From positions 1-16,480 of the forward strand of contig DCGT01000023.1 of assembly GCA_002315315.1 (NCBI GenBank): a stretch of DNA of 16,480 nt, written 5' to 3'. The notes under the pieces are model-generated. The model saw nothing but the letters and a program-made list of their open reading frames with translations. It ran no database searches and was not told the DNA's origin. This document shows positions 1-8,200 of this stretch, one piece after another. The stretch's first letter is position 1, and every line of letters starts with the position of its first letter. Made by a program: the position numbers and the translations under genes. This DNA is from Faecalibacterium sp. UBA1771 (lineage in GTDB: Bacteria > Bacillota > Clostridia > Oscillospirales > Ruminococcaceae).

Positions 1-72
1 TCGAGGGGATTACGAAACACCAGATATTGTTCTAATCTTGATAGTTAACCGCAATATGCACCATCATGCACG

Positions 73-129
73 AAAAAATTTTTCGGAGCATATTCCGATT
101 TTTCGACAAATCATACGCTCCGAAAAAAA
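73..129 (-). terminator. Rho-independent terminator of trpS
   Basis: An inverted repeat lies just after the trpS stop codon. On the minus strand the arm TTTTTCGGAGC (117-127) pairs with GCTCCGAAAAA (79-89), and a run of six T follows (73-78). The 27-base loop can itself fold through GATTT/AAATC, giving one long, slightly bulged hairpin. Position, stem and T-run all fit an intrinsic terminator. Confidence 0.85.
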
Positions 130-130
130 T

Positions 131-1120
131 TTATCTGATACCGAGTTTTTTTTGTACTCTGAGCAATGTTCCGGCGGCGATTTCGGCTGCCTGAGCAGCA
201 CCGTCCGCCATACATTTGTCAAGATACGCCGTGTCAGCGAGCAGTCTGTCATACTCCGTGCGGATAGGAGCAAGTATGTCGGCAACCGCCTCACCTACGG
301 CAGTCTTAAAGGCACCGTAGCCCTTACCGTCGAACTCGGCTTCAACCTCGACAGTTGTTTTGCCGGTAACGGCGGAATAAATCGAGATAAGATTGGAAAT
401 ACCTGGCTTATCGTCTGAAAAAACGATTCTGCTATCCGAATCGGTAACGGCACGCTTAAATTTTTTGACGATAGCTTCGGACGAATCCTTCATCATAATT
501 CTTGCGTTTTCGTTCGGGTCGGACTTGCTCATCTTGTCGGAGGGCTGCTGCAGCGACATAACGCGGGCGGCAACCTTGGGGAAATATCCCTCCGGAATTA
601 CAAATGTATCGCCGTAAACGCCGTTGAAACGAATGGCAATATCACGGGTCAGCTCAAGATGCTGCTTCTGGTCAGCTCCGATGGGTACGAGGTCGGCGTC
701 ATAAAGCAGAATGTCGGCAGCCATAAGCACGGGATAGGTAAACAGACCAGCGTTGATATTTTCGGGATGCTTTTGCGACTTATCCTTAAACTGAGTCATT
801 CTCGACAGCTCACCGAACTGCGTATAGCAGGACAGCAGCCACGACAGCTCCGCGTGCTGTGCAACATGACTCTGAACAAAAACAATTGACCTCTGCGGGT
901 CGACTCCGGATGCAAGCAGCATGGCATAAGCCTCGCGAATCTGCTTTTTGAGCACCTCAGGGTCATTTCTAACGGTCAGCGAATGAAGGTCGACGACACA
1001 GTAAAGGCATTTATACTCATCCTGCAGAACACCCCAGTTGCGGACGGCTCCGAGATAGTTTCCGAGTGTAAAGCCTCCGGTCGGCTGTATTCCGCTGAAT
1101 ACTCTCTTTTTGTCTGCCAT
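131..1120 (-). CDS. trpS: Tryptophanyl-tRNA synthetase
   Basis: This is a cytoplasmic class I aminoacyl-tRNA synthetase that charges tRNA-Trp with tryptophan using ATP. The product has 329 residues, the usual bacterial TrpRS length. The N-terminal Rossmann signature is clear: SGIQPTG followed by TLGNYLGA (residues 9-25), where TLGN stands in for the HIGH motif. The second class I signature, DKMSKSDPN, lies near residues 195-203. The family segment PVLMAADILLYDADLVPIGADQ is also present. The gene starts 6 bases after the stop codon of the upstream aminotransferase, and its GATGAGG ribosome binding site lies in that gene's last codons, so the two are surely co-transcribed. No T-box leader precedes trpS or the upstream gene. 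A hairpin terminator follows. I see nothing odd in the protein. Confidence 0.97.
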   Translation of the reverse strand: MADKKRVFSGIQPTGGFTLGNYLGAVRNWGVLQDEYKCLYCVVDLHSLTVRNDPEVLKKQIREAYAMLLASGVDPQRSIVFVQSHVAQHAELSWLLSCYTQFGELSRMTQFKDKSQKHPENINAGLFTYPVLMAADILLYDADLVPIGADQKQHLELTRDIAIRFNGVYGDTFVIPEGYFPKVAARVMSLQQPSDKMSKSDPNENARIMMKDSSEAIVKKFKRAVTDSDSRIVFSDDKPGISNLISIYSAVTGKTTVEVEAEFDGKGYGAFKTAVGEAVADILAPIRTEYDRLLADTAYLDKCMADGAAQAAEIAAGTLLRVQKKLGIR

Positions 1121-1126
1121 TGTTTT

Positions 1127-2320
1127 TTACCTCATCATTTCCTTAGCGGTATCGCACATTATTTTTATGCCGGTCACGATTTGCTCGTCTGTCGGGCAGG
1201 AGAAGTTTATTCTTACCGAATGATATTCCGCGTCGGTGTCAACATAGAAGGTGCTGCCGGGTACTACGGCAAGCTTTTTTGCAATGGTTGCCTTGCAGAA
1301 ATCAAGCGTGGCAATGCTGTCGGGCAGAGTGCACCACACAAACAAACCGCCTTCGGGACGGGTATAGCCGAACGCACCGTCGCAGTTGTCATCGAGTGTT
1401 TTGAGCATTAGGTTCAGCTTGTCGCGGTACAAATCGCATGATTTGGATATATGCGCGGCAACATCGGACTCTGTAAGGAAACGATAACAGACCATCTGAT
1501 TGAGCATAGGTGTATGTACGTCATTGAATTGCTTGGCAAGCGCCATTTTGTTGACGATTGCGGCATTGCCGGAAACATAACCGACACGCAGACCGGGAGC
1601 AAGAATCTTACTCATAGTACCGAGATAGAGAACGCGTCCCGTTTTGTCCATACTCTTTATGGTCGGCTGATGCTGACCGCTGTATCTCAAATCACCGTAT
1701 GCATTGTCCTCGATAATGTAGAAGTTATATTTTTCGGCAAGTAACAACAGCTCTTTTCTGACCTCTGCTGTCATTGTCAGTCCGGTCGGGTTCTGGAAAT
1801 TGGGGATAACGTAGACGAAGCGCAGATTTTTCGCCGCCTTGACCGCCGCTTCTACCTCGTCGATATGCCATCCGTCGGCGTGTACGGGAACCTGCTCGAC
1901 GGTAACACCGTAGGAGCGGAAAGCGGAAAGCGCACCGACAAAGGAAGGACCCTCGGCGATAATGGTATCGCCCTCGTTGCAGAGAATCTTGGTTGCGAGA
2001 TCAAAGACCTGCTGTGCGCCGGTTGTTATGATAAGCTCGTCCGTATCGGCGTCAAAAGCATCGAAAACCTCGTGGGTGCGCTTTTTGAGTGCATCGCGGA
2101 GAGGAATATACCCTTCGGTAACACCGTACTGCAAGCCCTGCGCCCATTCCTGCTCGAGAGATTCGGAAAAATATTTCTCGATGTCCTTTGCGGGGAAGCA
2201 AAGCTTGGACGGATTTCCCGCCGAAAAAGCAATGATATCGGGGTCAGTGGAGTTTTTGAGAATCTCTCTGATTGCCGACGGCTTGAGTCCGTTCATTCTG
2301 TTTGAGAAAATATCGTTCAT
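1127..2320 (-). CDS. PLP-dependent aminotransferase, class I/II (MocR/2-aminoadipate aminotransferase-like)
   Basis: This is a fold-type I pyridoxal-phosphate aminotransferase that probably moves an amino group between an amino acid and a 2-oxo acid in the cytoplasm. Visible motifs are AFSAGNPS near the N terminus, NFQNPTG with the PLP-contacting Asn near residue 177, EDNAYGD with Asp205 and Tyr208, SKILAPGLR with the Schiff-base Lys238 and phosphate-binding Arg245, and a C-terminal VRINFS segment with the carboxylate-binding Arg. It resembles the catalytic domain of MocR regulators and LysN/aromatic aminotransferases but has no winged-helix domain. I chose the ATG at 2318-2320 (397 residues) because AAAGGA sits about 8 bases upstream. 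A longer frame to 2398 would run through the promoter and add a non-homologous-looking leader. The substrate cannot be read from sequence: aromatic amino acids, 2-aminoadipate and branched-chain amino acids are all possible. It is the first gene of an operon with trpS. Confidence 0.93.
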   Translation of the reverse strand: MNDIFSNRMNGLKPSAIREILKNSTDPDIIAFSAGNPSKLCFPAKDIEKYFSESLEQEWAQGLQYGVTEGYIPLRDALKKRTHEVFDAFDADTDELIITTGAQQVFDLATKILCNEGDTIIAEGPSFVGALSAFRSYGVTVEQVPVHADGWHIDEVEAAVKAAKNLRFVYVIPNFQNPTGLTMTAEVRKELLLLAEKYNFYIIEDNAYGDLRYSGQHQPTIKSMDKTGRVLYLGTMSKILAPGLRVGYVSGNAAIVNKMALAKQFNDVHTPMLNQMVCYRFLTESDVAAHISKSCDLYRDKLNLMLKTLDDNCDGAFGYTRPEGGLFVWCTLPDSIATLDFCKATIAKKLAVVPGSTFYVDTDAEYHSVRINFSCPTDEQIVTGIKIMCDTAKEMMR

Positions 2321-2369
2321 ATATCTGTTCCTTTCGTCTGCAAAGTATATTATACAAAAGATTTTGTTT

Positions 2370-2398
2370 ATTATATTACTTTTAACCGACAAGGTCAA
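2370..2398 (-). promoter_or_regulatory. Sigma-A promoter of the aminotransferase-trpS operon
   Basis: Read on the minus strand, TTGACC (2393-2398) and TATAAT (2370-2375) are separated by exactly 17 bases. The predicted leader is about 40 bases, ending in an AAAGGA ribosome binding site. The promoter is divergent from that of the MoaF-like gene. Confidence 0.8.
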
Positions 2399-2438
2399 TC
2401 TGTATAAATCAATAATAAAGCCAACAGATTTTGCAGTG

Positions 2439-2467
2439 TTGCCTAAGCCCGAGCATTGTGCTATATT
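2439..2467 (+). promoter_or_regulatory. Promoter of the MoaF-like gene, extended -10 type
   Basis: TTGCCT (2439-2444) and TATATT (2462-2467) have a 17-base spacer ending in TGC, which gives an extended -10 element. A second TATAAT (2472-2477) lies 10 bases downstream but has no matching -35, so the exact start site is uncertain. Confidence 0.55.
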
Positions 2468-2518
2468 ATATTATAATTAGGTAAAATTGTAACATAAAAA
2501 ATAGTAGGAGACAAATCT

Positions 2519-3469
2519 ATGGCAAGGAACAGATTTTTCGGTTTAAGTCAGTACAAGGCTCCGTTTTCTTACGAGCTTGGCGGCAAGAGCTTCCATTTCA
2601 TTATGGATGACGGTCGTGAATACTCCTTTGAATTTATCGACGGCGAAACGCTCCGTGTGGCACAGCTCGGTCAGCCGTTCATTTTTGAAAAATACGAGTG
2701 CTTAAAGGGCGACGACAATACCTATTTCGTACACATTGCACCCGCCGCCTTCAAGGGTAAGGTCAACCACAGTTGGATTATCGACGTTGCACAAAACCTC
2801 GTAACTATGGTCGAAATGCAGGAGGACTTGTTCCCCGACCTGCAAAGACTTATCAAGGTCACTCCGTATTTCGGAGCAATCAAGATACAGGGCAGACCGC
2901 TTCCCGAAATCCGTCACACCCTTTACAACGAAAAGGCGGTCGGCAGGCACGTCAAGTGGCATTACAACCCCGCTTCTGCACTTGAACACGTCTATAAGAC
3001 AACCAACGCTTACGGCATCTGCTACGGCAGAAACGGCGAGACCGTCCTTGACGTGTTCTCCGAGGGACATCAAAAGGAAATCCATTCCGATGATGAGAAC
3101 GTCCGCAATATGATGGAGCAGATGCTTGCCCGTTTCAGAAAGCGTGTCGAGTTCTACCCCGTCACCGAGGAGCCGTGCTTCCATATCAGAATTAACGACG
3201 AGCTTAACCTGTTCTGCTTTGTCGAGGAGAATATGCTTCGTCGTGACCCCAATCATTCAATGGGCGGCGGCGGTCTGCTTCTGCTCCAGAACATCGACCG
3301 TCTTGTCGACGTCGGCTTGAGCTATGCCTATGAAGAATATTATATGGTAACGGCTTACGGCGAGGAGCAGGAGCCGGACGAGGTAAACGACAGCAAGCCC
3401 AACCGCTACGATTGGAGCGTTCTCGAGGCTATGCCGTCTATCCGTTGGGGCGGAAAGATAGAGAAATAA
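2519..3469 (+). CDS. MoaF-like (lipocalin-type fold) protein, function unknown
   Basis: This is a soluble 316-residue protein with no signal peptide or membrane segment. Residues 20-100 resemble the MoaF N-terminal domain pattern: GKSFHFIMDDGREYSFEF, a polar turn, then YFVHIAP and a segment WIIDVAQNLVTMVE that reads as paired beta strands. A second half with HTLYNEK, AYGICYGRNGETVLDVFSEG and CFHIRINDELNLFCFVEE looks like a related barrel. MoaF is named for molybdenum cofactor synthesis, but members of this fold occur in many genomes without that role, and nothing nearby concerns molybdopterin. The ATG at 2519 is supported by TAGGAG at 2505-2510, 8 bases upstream. gltX lies 164 bases downstream on the same strand with no clear terminator between, so read-through is possible. 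The family call comes from pattern recognition, not a search. Confidence 0.6.
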   Translation: MARNRFFGLSQYKAPFSYELGGKSFHFIMDDGREYSFEFIDGETLRVAQLGQPFIFEKYECLKGDDNTYFVHIAPAAFKGKVNHSWIIDVAQNLVTMVEMQEDLFPDLQRLIKVTPYFGAIKIQGRPLPEIRHTLYNEKAVGRHVKWHYNPASALEHVYKTTNAYGICYGRNGETVLDVFSEGHQKEIHSDDENVRNMMEQMLARFRKRVEFYPVTEEPCFHIRINDELNLFCFVEENMLRRDPNHSMGGGGLLLLQNIDRLVDVGLSYAYEEYYMVTAYGEEQEPDEVNDSKPNRYDWSVLEAMPSIRWGGKIEK

Positions 3470-3582
3470 CCGCATTTCAGCAAAGCAAATATGACAATGC
3501 AACGGGCACGCAGGTTTTTGAAAAGAGCCTGACCTAAGCGTTTCATATTGTCAATAAGTTTTCAGCATACAGTATCGCCGAT

Positions 3583-3619
3583 TTGCCGTAAACAGCGGCA
3601 ATGAAGCGATTGTTTGCCG
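3583..3619 (+). promoter_or_regulatory. Two mutually exclusive small hairpins upstream of the gltX ribosome binding site
   Basis: TTGCCG (3583-3588) can pair with CGGCAA (3596-3601, 7-base loop). The same CGGCAA can instead pair with a second TTGCCG (3614-3619, 12-base loop). The two TTGCCG copies are part of a 10-base direct repeat, TTTGCCGTAA (3582-3591 and 3613-3622). The second hairpin would abut the AAGGAG site at 3621-3626. A regulatory role is inferred; only the base pairing is seen. Confidence 0.3.
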
Positions 3620-3633
3620 TAAGGAGAAATCTA

Positions 3634-5085
3634 ATGAAAGTCAGAACAAGATTTGCACCGAGCCCGACGGGATATATGCACGTCGGCAACCTGCGCACCG
3701 CACTTTATGCCTATCTTATGGCGAAAAAAGAGGGCGACGACGGCTGTTTTATACTCCGCATTGAGGACACCGACCAAGAGCGGTATGTTGACGGAGCGGT
3801 CGATGTCATTTACAAAACCCTAAAGGACGCCGGACTTAACTGGGACGAAGGCCCCGATGTCGGCGGCAACTACGGTCCTTATGTTCAGAGCGAGCGTATG
3901 GACAACTATCTGAAATACGCCAAGGAGCTTGTCGCCAAGGGCGGAGCGTACTACTGCTTCTGCACCAAGGAGGAAATCGAGGCTCGGTGCAAAAGCGAGA
4001 GCGAAACGGAGGAGGTTATCCGTTACGACGGCTTTTGCCGCAATCTTTCCGCCGAGGAATGTGAACGCAGAATAGCCGCAGGCGAACCGTATGTTATCCG
4101 TCAGAAGATGCCGAAGGACGGCTCGACCACCTTCCACGACCTCGTTTACGGCGATATAACCGTTGACAACTCCGAGCTTGAGGACCAAATTCTCATCAAG
4201 TCGGACGGTATGCCGACCTACAATTTCGCCAACGTCATCGACGACCATTTAATGGGCATTACCCACGTTATCAGAGGAAACGAGTATCTCTCCTCATCGC
4301 CGAAATATCAGCTTCTTTACGAGGCTTTCGGCTGGCAGGTGCCCGAATATATCCACTGCGCCCCCGTTATGAAGGACGCCCAGCACAAGCTGTCCAAGCG
4401 CAACGGCGACGCATCGTATCAGGATTTGGTTGCAAAGGGATATTTGCCGGAGGCTATAATCAACTACCTTGCTCTGCTCGGCTGGGCGCCCAAGGGTGAG
4501 CAGGAAATCTACTCGCTCAAGGAGCTTACGCAGGAGTTCGGCGTTGACGGCATAAGCAAGTCACCCGCTATCTTCGACAGCGAAAAGCTCCGCTATATCA
4601 ACAGCGTTTACATTCGTGCGCTTGCGCCGGAGGTTTTCGTTGAAAAGGCAACGCCGTTTATCAAGCAGGCGGTCAAGCGTGAGGATATAGACTTCTCGGT
4701 TATCTGCGGTGCGCTTCAACCCCGCTGTGAGGTGCTGTCCGACATTCCCGAAAAGCTGACCTTTATTGACGAGCTTCCCGAATACAGCAACGATTTATAT
4801 TTCAACAAAAAGATGAAAACCGACGCCGAAACCGGCAAGCAGGCTCTCGGAATGATGCTCCCCGTTTTGGAAGAGCTGAACGACTACTCGTTTGAGGCAC
4901 TGCACACCGCTTTGTTTGCGCTGATAGAGAAAGAAGGCGTAAAGAACGGCTTTATGCTCTGGCCACTTCGTGTTGCGCTGTCCGGTCTGCCCGCTACGCC
5001 GGGCGGTGGAATAGAGCTTGCCGCCACGCTCGGCAAGGAAGAAACGCTCGCACGGGTACGCAAGGCACTTGTACAGCTTTCATAA
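3634..5085 (+). CDS. gltX: Glutamyl-tRNA synthetase
   Basis: This cytoplasmic class I synthetase charges tRNA-Glu with glutamate. In Clostridia the non-discriminating form often also charges tRNA-Gln for the GatCAB amidotransferase, but the sequence alone does not settle which form this is. The product has 483 residues, typical for GluRS. The first signature is FAPSPTGYMHVGNLRTAL (residues 7-24), with HVG as the HIGH motif. The second is HKLSKRNG (residues 251-258), the KMSKS equivalent. LRIEDTDQER and GMPTYNFANVIDDH are further glutamate and ATP pocket segments. A CxC pair (C108, C110) followed by YxxxC (Y131, C135) matches a zinc-binding pattern in some GluRS. I chose the ATG at 3634 because AAGGAG at 3621-3626 sits 7 bases before it and the conserved MKVRTRFAPSPTG begins there. 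An in-frame ATG at 3601 has no ribosome binding site and adds 11 non-conserved residues. A strong hairpin terminator follows. Confidence 0.97.
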   Translation: MKVRTRFAPSPTGYMHVGNLRTALYAYLMAKKEGDDGCFILRIEDTDQERYVDGAVDVIYKTLKDAGLNWDEGPDVGGNYGPYVQSERMDNYLKYAKELVAKGGAYYCFCTKEEIEARCKSESETEEVIRYDGFCRNLSAEECERRIAAGEPYVIRQKMPKDGSTTFHDLVYGDITVDNSELEDQILIKSDGMPTYNFANVIDDHLMGITHVIRGNEYLSSSPKYQLLYEAFGWQVPEYIHCAPVMKDAQHKLSKRNGDASYQDLVAKGYLPEAIINYLALLGWAPKGEQEIYSLKELTQEFGVDGISKSPAIFDSEKLRYINSVYIRALAPEVFVEKATPFIKQAVKREDIDFSVICGALQPRCEVLSDIPEKLTFIDELPEYSNDLYFNKKMKTDAETGKQALGMMLPVLEELNDYSFEALHTALFALIEKEGVKNGFMLWPLRVALSGLPATPGGGIELAATLGKEETLARVRKALVQLS

Positions 5086-5097
5086 AACTATTATTAT

Positions 5098-5134
5098 AAA
5101 AACCGCTCCGAAACAGTATTTCGGAGCGGTTTTT
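5098..5134 (+). terminator. Rho-independent terminator of gltX (usable in both directions)
   Basis: A perfect 16-base-pair stem, AAAAACCGCTCCGAAA (5098-5113) with TTTCGGAGCGGTTTTT (5119-5134), encloses a 5-base loop. The A-run on one side and T-run on the other make it work on either strand. It lies 12 bases after the gltX stop codon. Confidence 0.95.
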
Positions 5135-5161
5135 CATACAACAATATTTGGACAGAAAACA

Positions 5162-5185
5162 AGAGCCGCAGAAATCTGCGGCTCT
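5162..5185 (-). terminator. Terminator downstream of the repeat-protein gene
   Basis: A perfect 10-base-pair stem, AGAGCCGCAG (5162-5171) with CTGCGGCTCT (5176-5185), encloses a 4-base loop. On the minus strand it is followed by TGTTTTC. It lies 80 bases after the stop codon of the large minus-strand gene, between two convergent genes. The T-run is short, but the stem is strong and the gltX hairpin behind it acts as backup. Confidence 0.8.
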
Positions 5186-5265
5186 GATTTTACTCATTTC
5201 TCAAGCTGTTTTCCGTGTATCGTCAGGATACTCGAATTTCGGCTCTCATGCTTCGCGCTGTCCGC

Positions 5266-8200
5266 TTATCTTCCGAGCTCTTCGCGCTTGCGGGGAAGAG
5301 CAACAGTCATTTCGGCTGTCGGGACGGAAATTTCAGTTGCCTCGGCAAGCTCTACGCCTGTCTTCGGGTTTGTGCGGATGACTATCGGCGCGGGTGCAAC
5401 CGTCTTGTAGACGAGCGAATAGGTCGAGTACAGCTTGGCATAGATTATTATCTTGCTCTCGTCGGGATAAAGCTCGATATACTCTCCGCCGATTGCATTA
5501 GATGCTCCGACGGGGAACTCAAACGGATCTCCGCCTTCGTGGACACGGACAATGTGTACGGTCGTGCCGGCGGCGAGGTTAGAGAAGTCGAACGCTATCG
5601 TGTTCTTGATGACTGTACCGGTATCCGTTACAGGAACTGCGGCTCCGCCGTCTACGGTTTCCTGCAGATAGATGTTGAGGTACTGTGTCTGATAATCGGT
5701 ACCGATATTGTTGTCGACGAATGTTTCGGTCTTATTGACGTCCTCTGCCTGTGCGGGAACTGCCGTATTGACGTTCTCGACATACAGCTTCAATTCATAG
5801 GAGGAGGCAGTGCTGTAGTTTGTATTCTTGCGCTGCTCGGCTATGTCCTGAATATTATCGGTGACTGTCGGAATAGTTGCTGTCGGAATAACCTTTGAGT
5901 TGATTTTGACATTGTTGAGCAGAACATCCTTGGTCATATTCTCGGCAACAACGATAATCTCCTCGGTCTCGGTCTTTTCGCTCTCGTCATCGAGAATTCG
6001 GGTAGCGGTAAGCTGATAGGTACCCGGCTCGAGGTTGGTAAAGCGATATGCGAAATAACGGTGTGTCGATGCGGTCTCTGTCTTGTAGGTTGTGGTGGGC
6101 TTGTCATCGGCAAGTCCGCTATACACGACCTGTCCGCCCAGCTTCTTGAGGCTCAGAACCGCTCTTGCGGGACCTTCATCTCCTGAGCCGCCGGCAACAT
6201 ACTTATCGGTGTATACATATCCCGAAATGGAATACTTATCCGCCTGCTGCCACTGTGCATACAGATTTACGGTTGCCTTGTCTACCTTGGTCAGATTCTT
6301 GACATACAGCTCATCGGCAAAGCTTGTGCCGGTTCCGTCGGGGCTGGTATTCCAACCGAGGAACGTTTCGCCGTGTGTTCCGGCAAATCCGTTCTTGGTC
6401 AGCTTAATCTGCTCATCGTAGTTCTTGTTTGTAAGAGAAGCGGTTTCGCCCGTCGCACCTGCGAGGTTGGCGTTGAATACGATGCTGTAGGTGTACGGTG
6501 TCCACTGCGCATACAGCTTGGTTATTGCGGTCTTGGTGTCTATTTCCGCCTCGTCGGTATACGAAGTACCCTTGCCGTCAGCCTTGGTATTCCAGCCGGC
6601 GAAGTAGTAGCACTCGCGCTCAAACTCGTTCTCATTCAGGTTCTGTGCAATTTCGGTTACAAATTTCTGATTTGCCATTTCGCCGGTTGCATCGGCGGCA
6701 TTCTTGTCAAATACGATTTCGAAATCCGTTCCCCATCTTGCGTGCAGACGGTTGAATGTCGGGTTGAGAATTTCCTGCTCGTCGGTAAAGAACTGAACTC
6801 CGATCTTAGTGTCATCGCTGACCTTGTGCTCGGTAGACCATTTAAGGAACGTATAGCCGTTAACGGTAAACAAATTCTTGCTTATTTCCTGCGTTACGCC
6901 GTAGATAAAGACCTGGTTAGCCATTTTGCTTTCCTGACCCTGACCCTCGTCGCTTTCGCAGAATGAAACCTCGAGAGTCCACTTAGGATAAACAGTTTTG
7001 CTTTCGGTTAATTCTGTTTTATTCAGCTTATTGTCAACAAACGGTGTTGTAAATTCGGCGTCTTCGTAAAGACCTACGAATGTGTATTTTATATTTCCGC
7101 TTTCCTTTTTAAGCGCATTTTTCACTGTATTGTCAAAGGTCACCTCACATTTGCCCTGGTTCTTTACAGAGGTGATAATGATATCATTAACATCGGCAAT
7201 GCCGTCCCAATCCTTGCCCATTTCAATGGTAAGAACAGGATAATCGTTCCAAATGGCATACAGTGTAATAGAGCCGTCCTTGGCAGCAAGGTCGGTAACC
7301 TTTTGCTTGTCGGTATATGCCGTGCCCTCGCCGTCCGCCTGAGTGTTCCATTCCTTAAAATACTTGCCCGAATATGTGAGCGTGCAATCCTTGAGCGCGG
7401 TCTCCTCGGTGCAGTAAATCTTCTGGTCGGACATGGAATTGCTCGCGCCGTTGGCGTTGAACTTTACGGTATAGCTGCCGTTCTCCTGCCATGCGGCATA
7501 GAGGTGAAGGGTAGTGTCCTTTGCGTTGTCAAACGTTACAGCCTGCTCGTCTTGATAGACAGCGGTTGATTGGTTCTTGGAGGTATTCCAACCGACAAAG
7601 GAGTAATGCAGTCTTGAATAACCGTTCTTGGTGAGCGTTACTTCCTTGCCGACATACGCCTTCTGGTCGGCGGTGCTTCCGGAAATGCCTTCATCTCCGT
7701 CTATGCCGTCGTGATATTTAATGGTATAATGGTCGTCCTCGACCCACTGAGCAAAGAGTGTAAGCGTCTTGTCCTTATCGACGGCATTCTTAATCTTCTG
7801 CTCATTGCTATAGAATTTCTTGCCGCTCGAGTTGGAAGTACCGCCGGTGGCGGAGGTGTTCCAGCCGATGAAATGGTAGTTGGTCTTGGTGAAGCCGTTG
7901 GCGGTCAGAGCCGTCTCGACATCTCTGTAAACCTTCTGCTTTTCCATACTGCCGCCGTCATTTCCGTTGCCATTGAAATCGACATAGTATGAGTCTTTTT
8001 CTTTCCAAACAGCATAAAGAGTAGCAGTATCCTCGGTATACGTTACACCCTTTACATCCTGCGCGACACCCTTGCCATTATAGTATTGCTTGGCGCCATC
8101 GGCAGAGCTGCTCGATTTATTGTATACGCCGACCAGCGTATAATTCTCGCGTGTGGGCATAGCGGACTCGGGGATATTGCCGGCATCCTTGATGGCGGCA

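Noticed and set aside
1..130. Possible end of a gene entering from the left (three plus frames are open at the edge; one would stop at 46-48, another at 33-35)
   Set aside because: The fragments are 10-15 residues and show no recognisable family. The frame running on to 418 overlaps trpS antisense. The region is better explained as a terminator plus unassigned sequence.
2321..2398. N-terminal extension of the aminotransferase (26 residues)
   Set aside because: It would run through the TATAAT box, and the start at 2320 has a well-placed AAAGGA.
2321..2518. T-box or other leader controlling the aminotransferase-trpS operon
   Set aside because: The predicted leader is only about 40 bases, too short for a T-box, and no AGGGTGG-type T-box sequence was seen.
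3491..3553. Inverted repeat TGACAAT / ATTGTCA after the MoaF-like gene
   Set aside because: It is only 7 base pairs with a 49-base loop and no T-run, too weak to call a terminator or operator.
3601..3633. Upstream in-frame ATG for gltX
   Set aside because: It has no ribosome binding site, it falls within the possible hairpin region, and the conserved N terminus begins at the ATG at 3634, which has a good AAGGAG.
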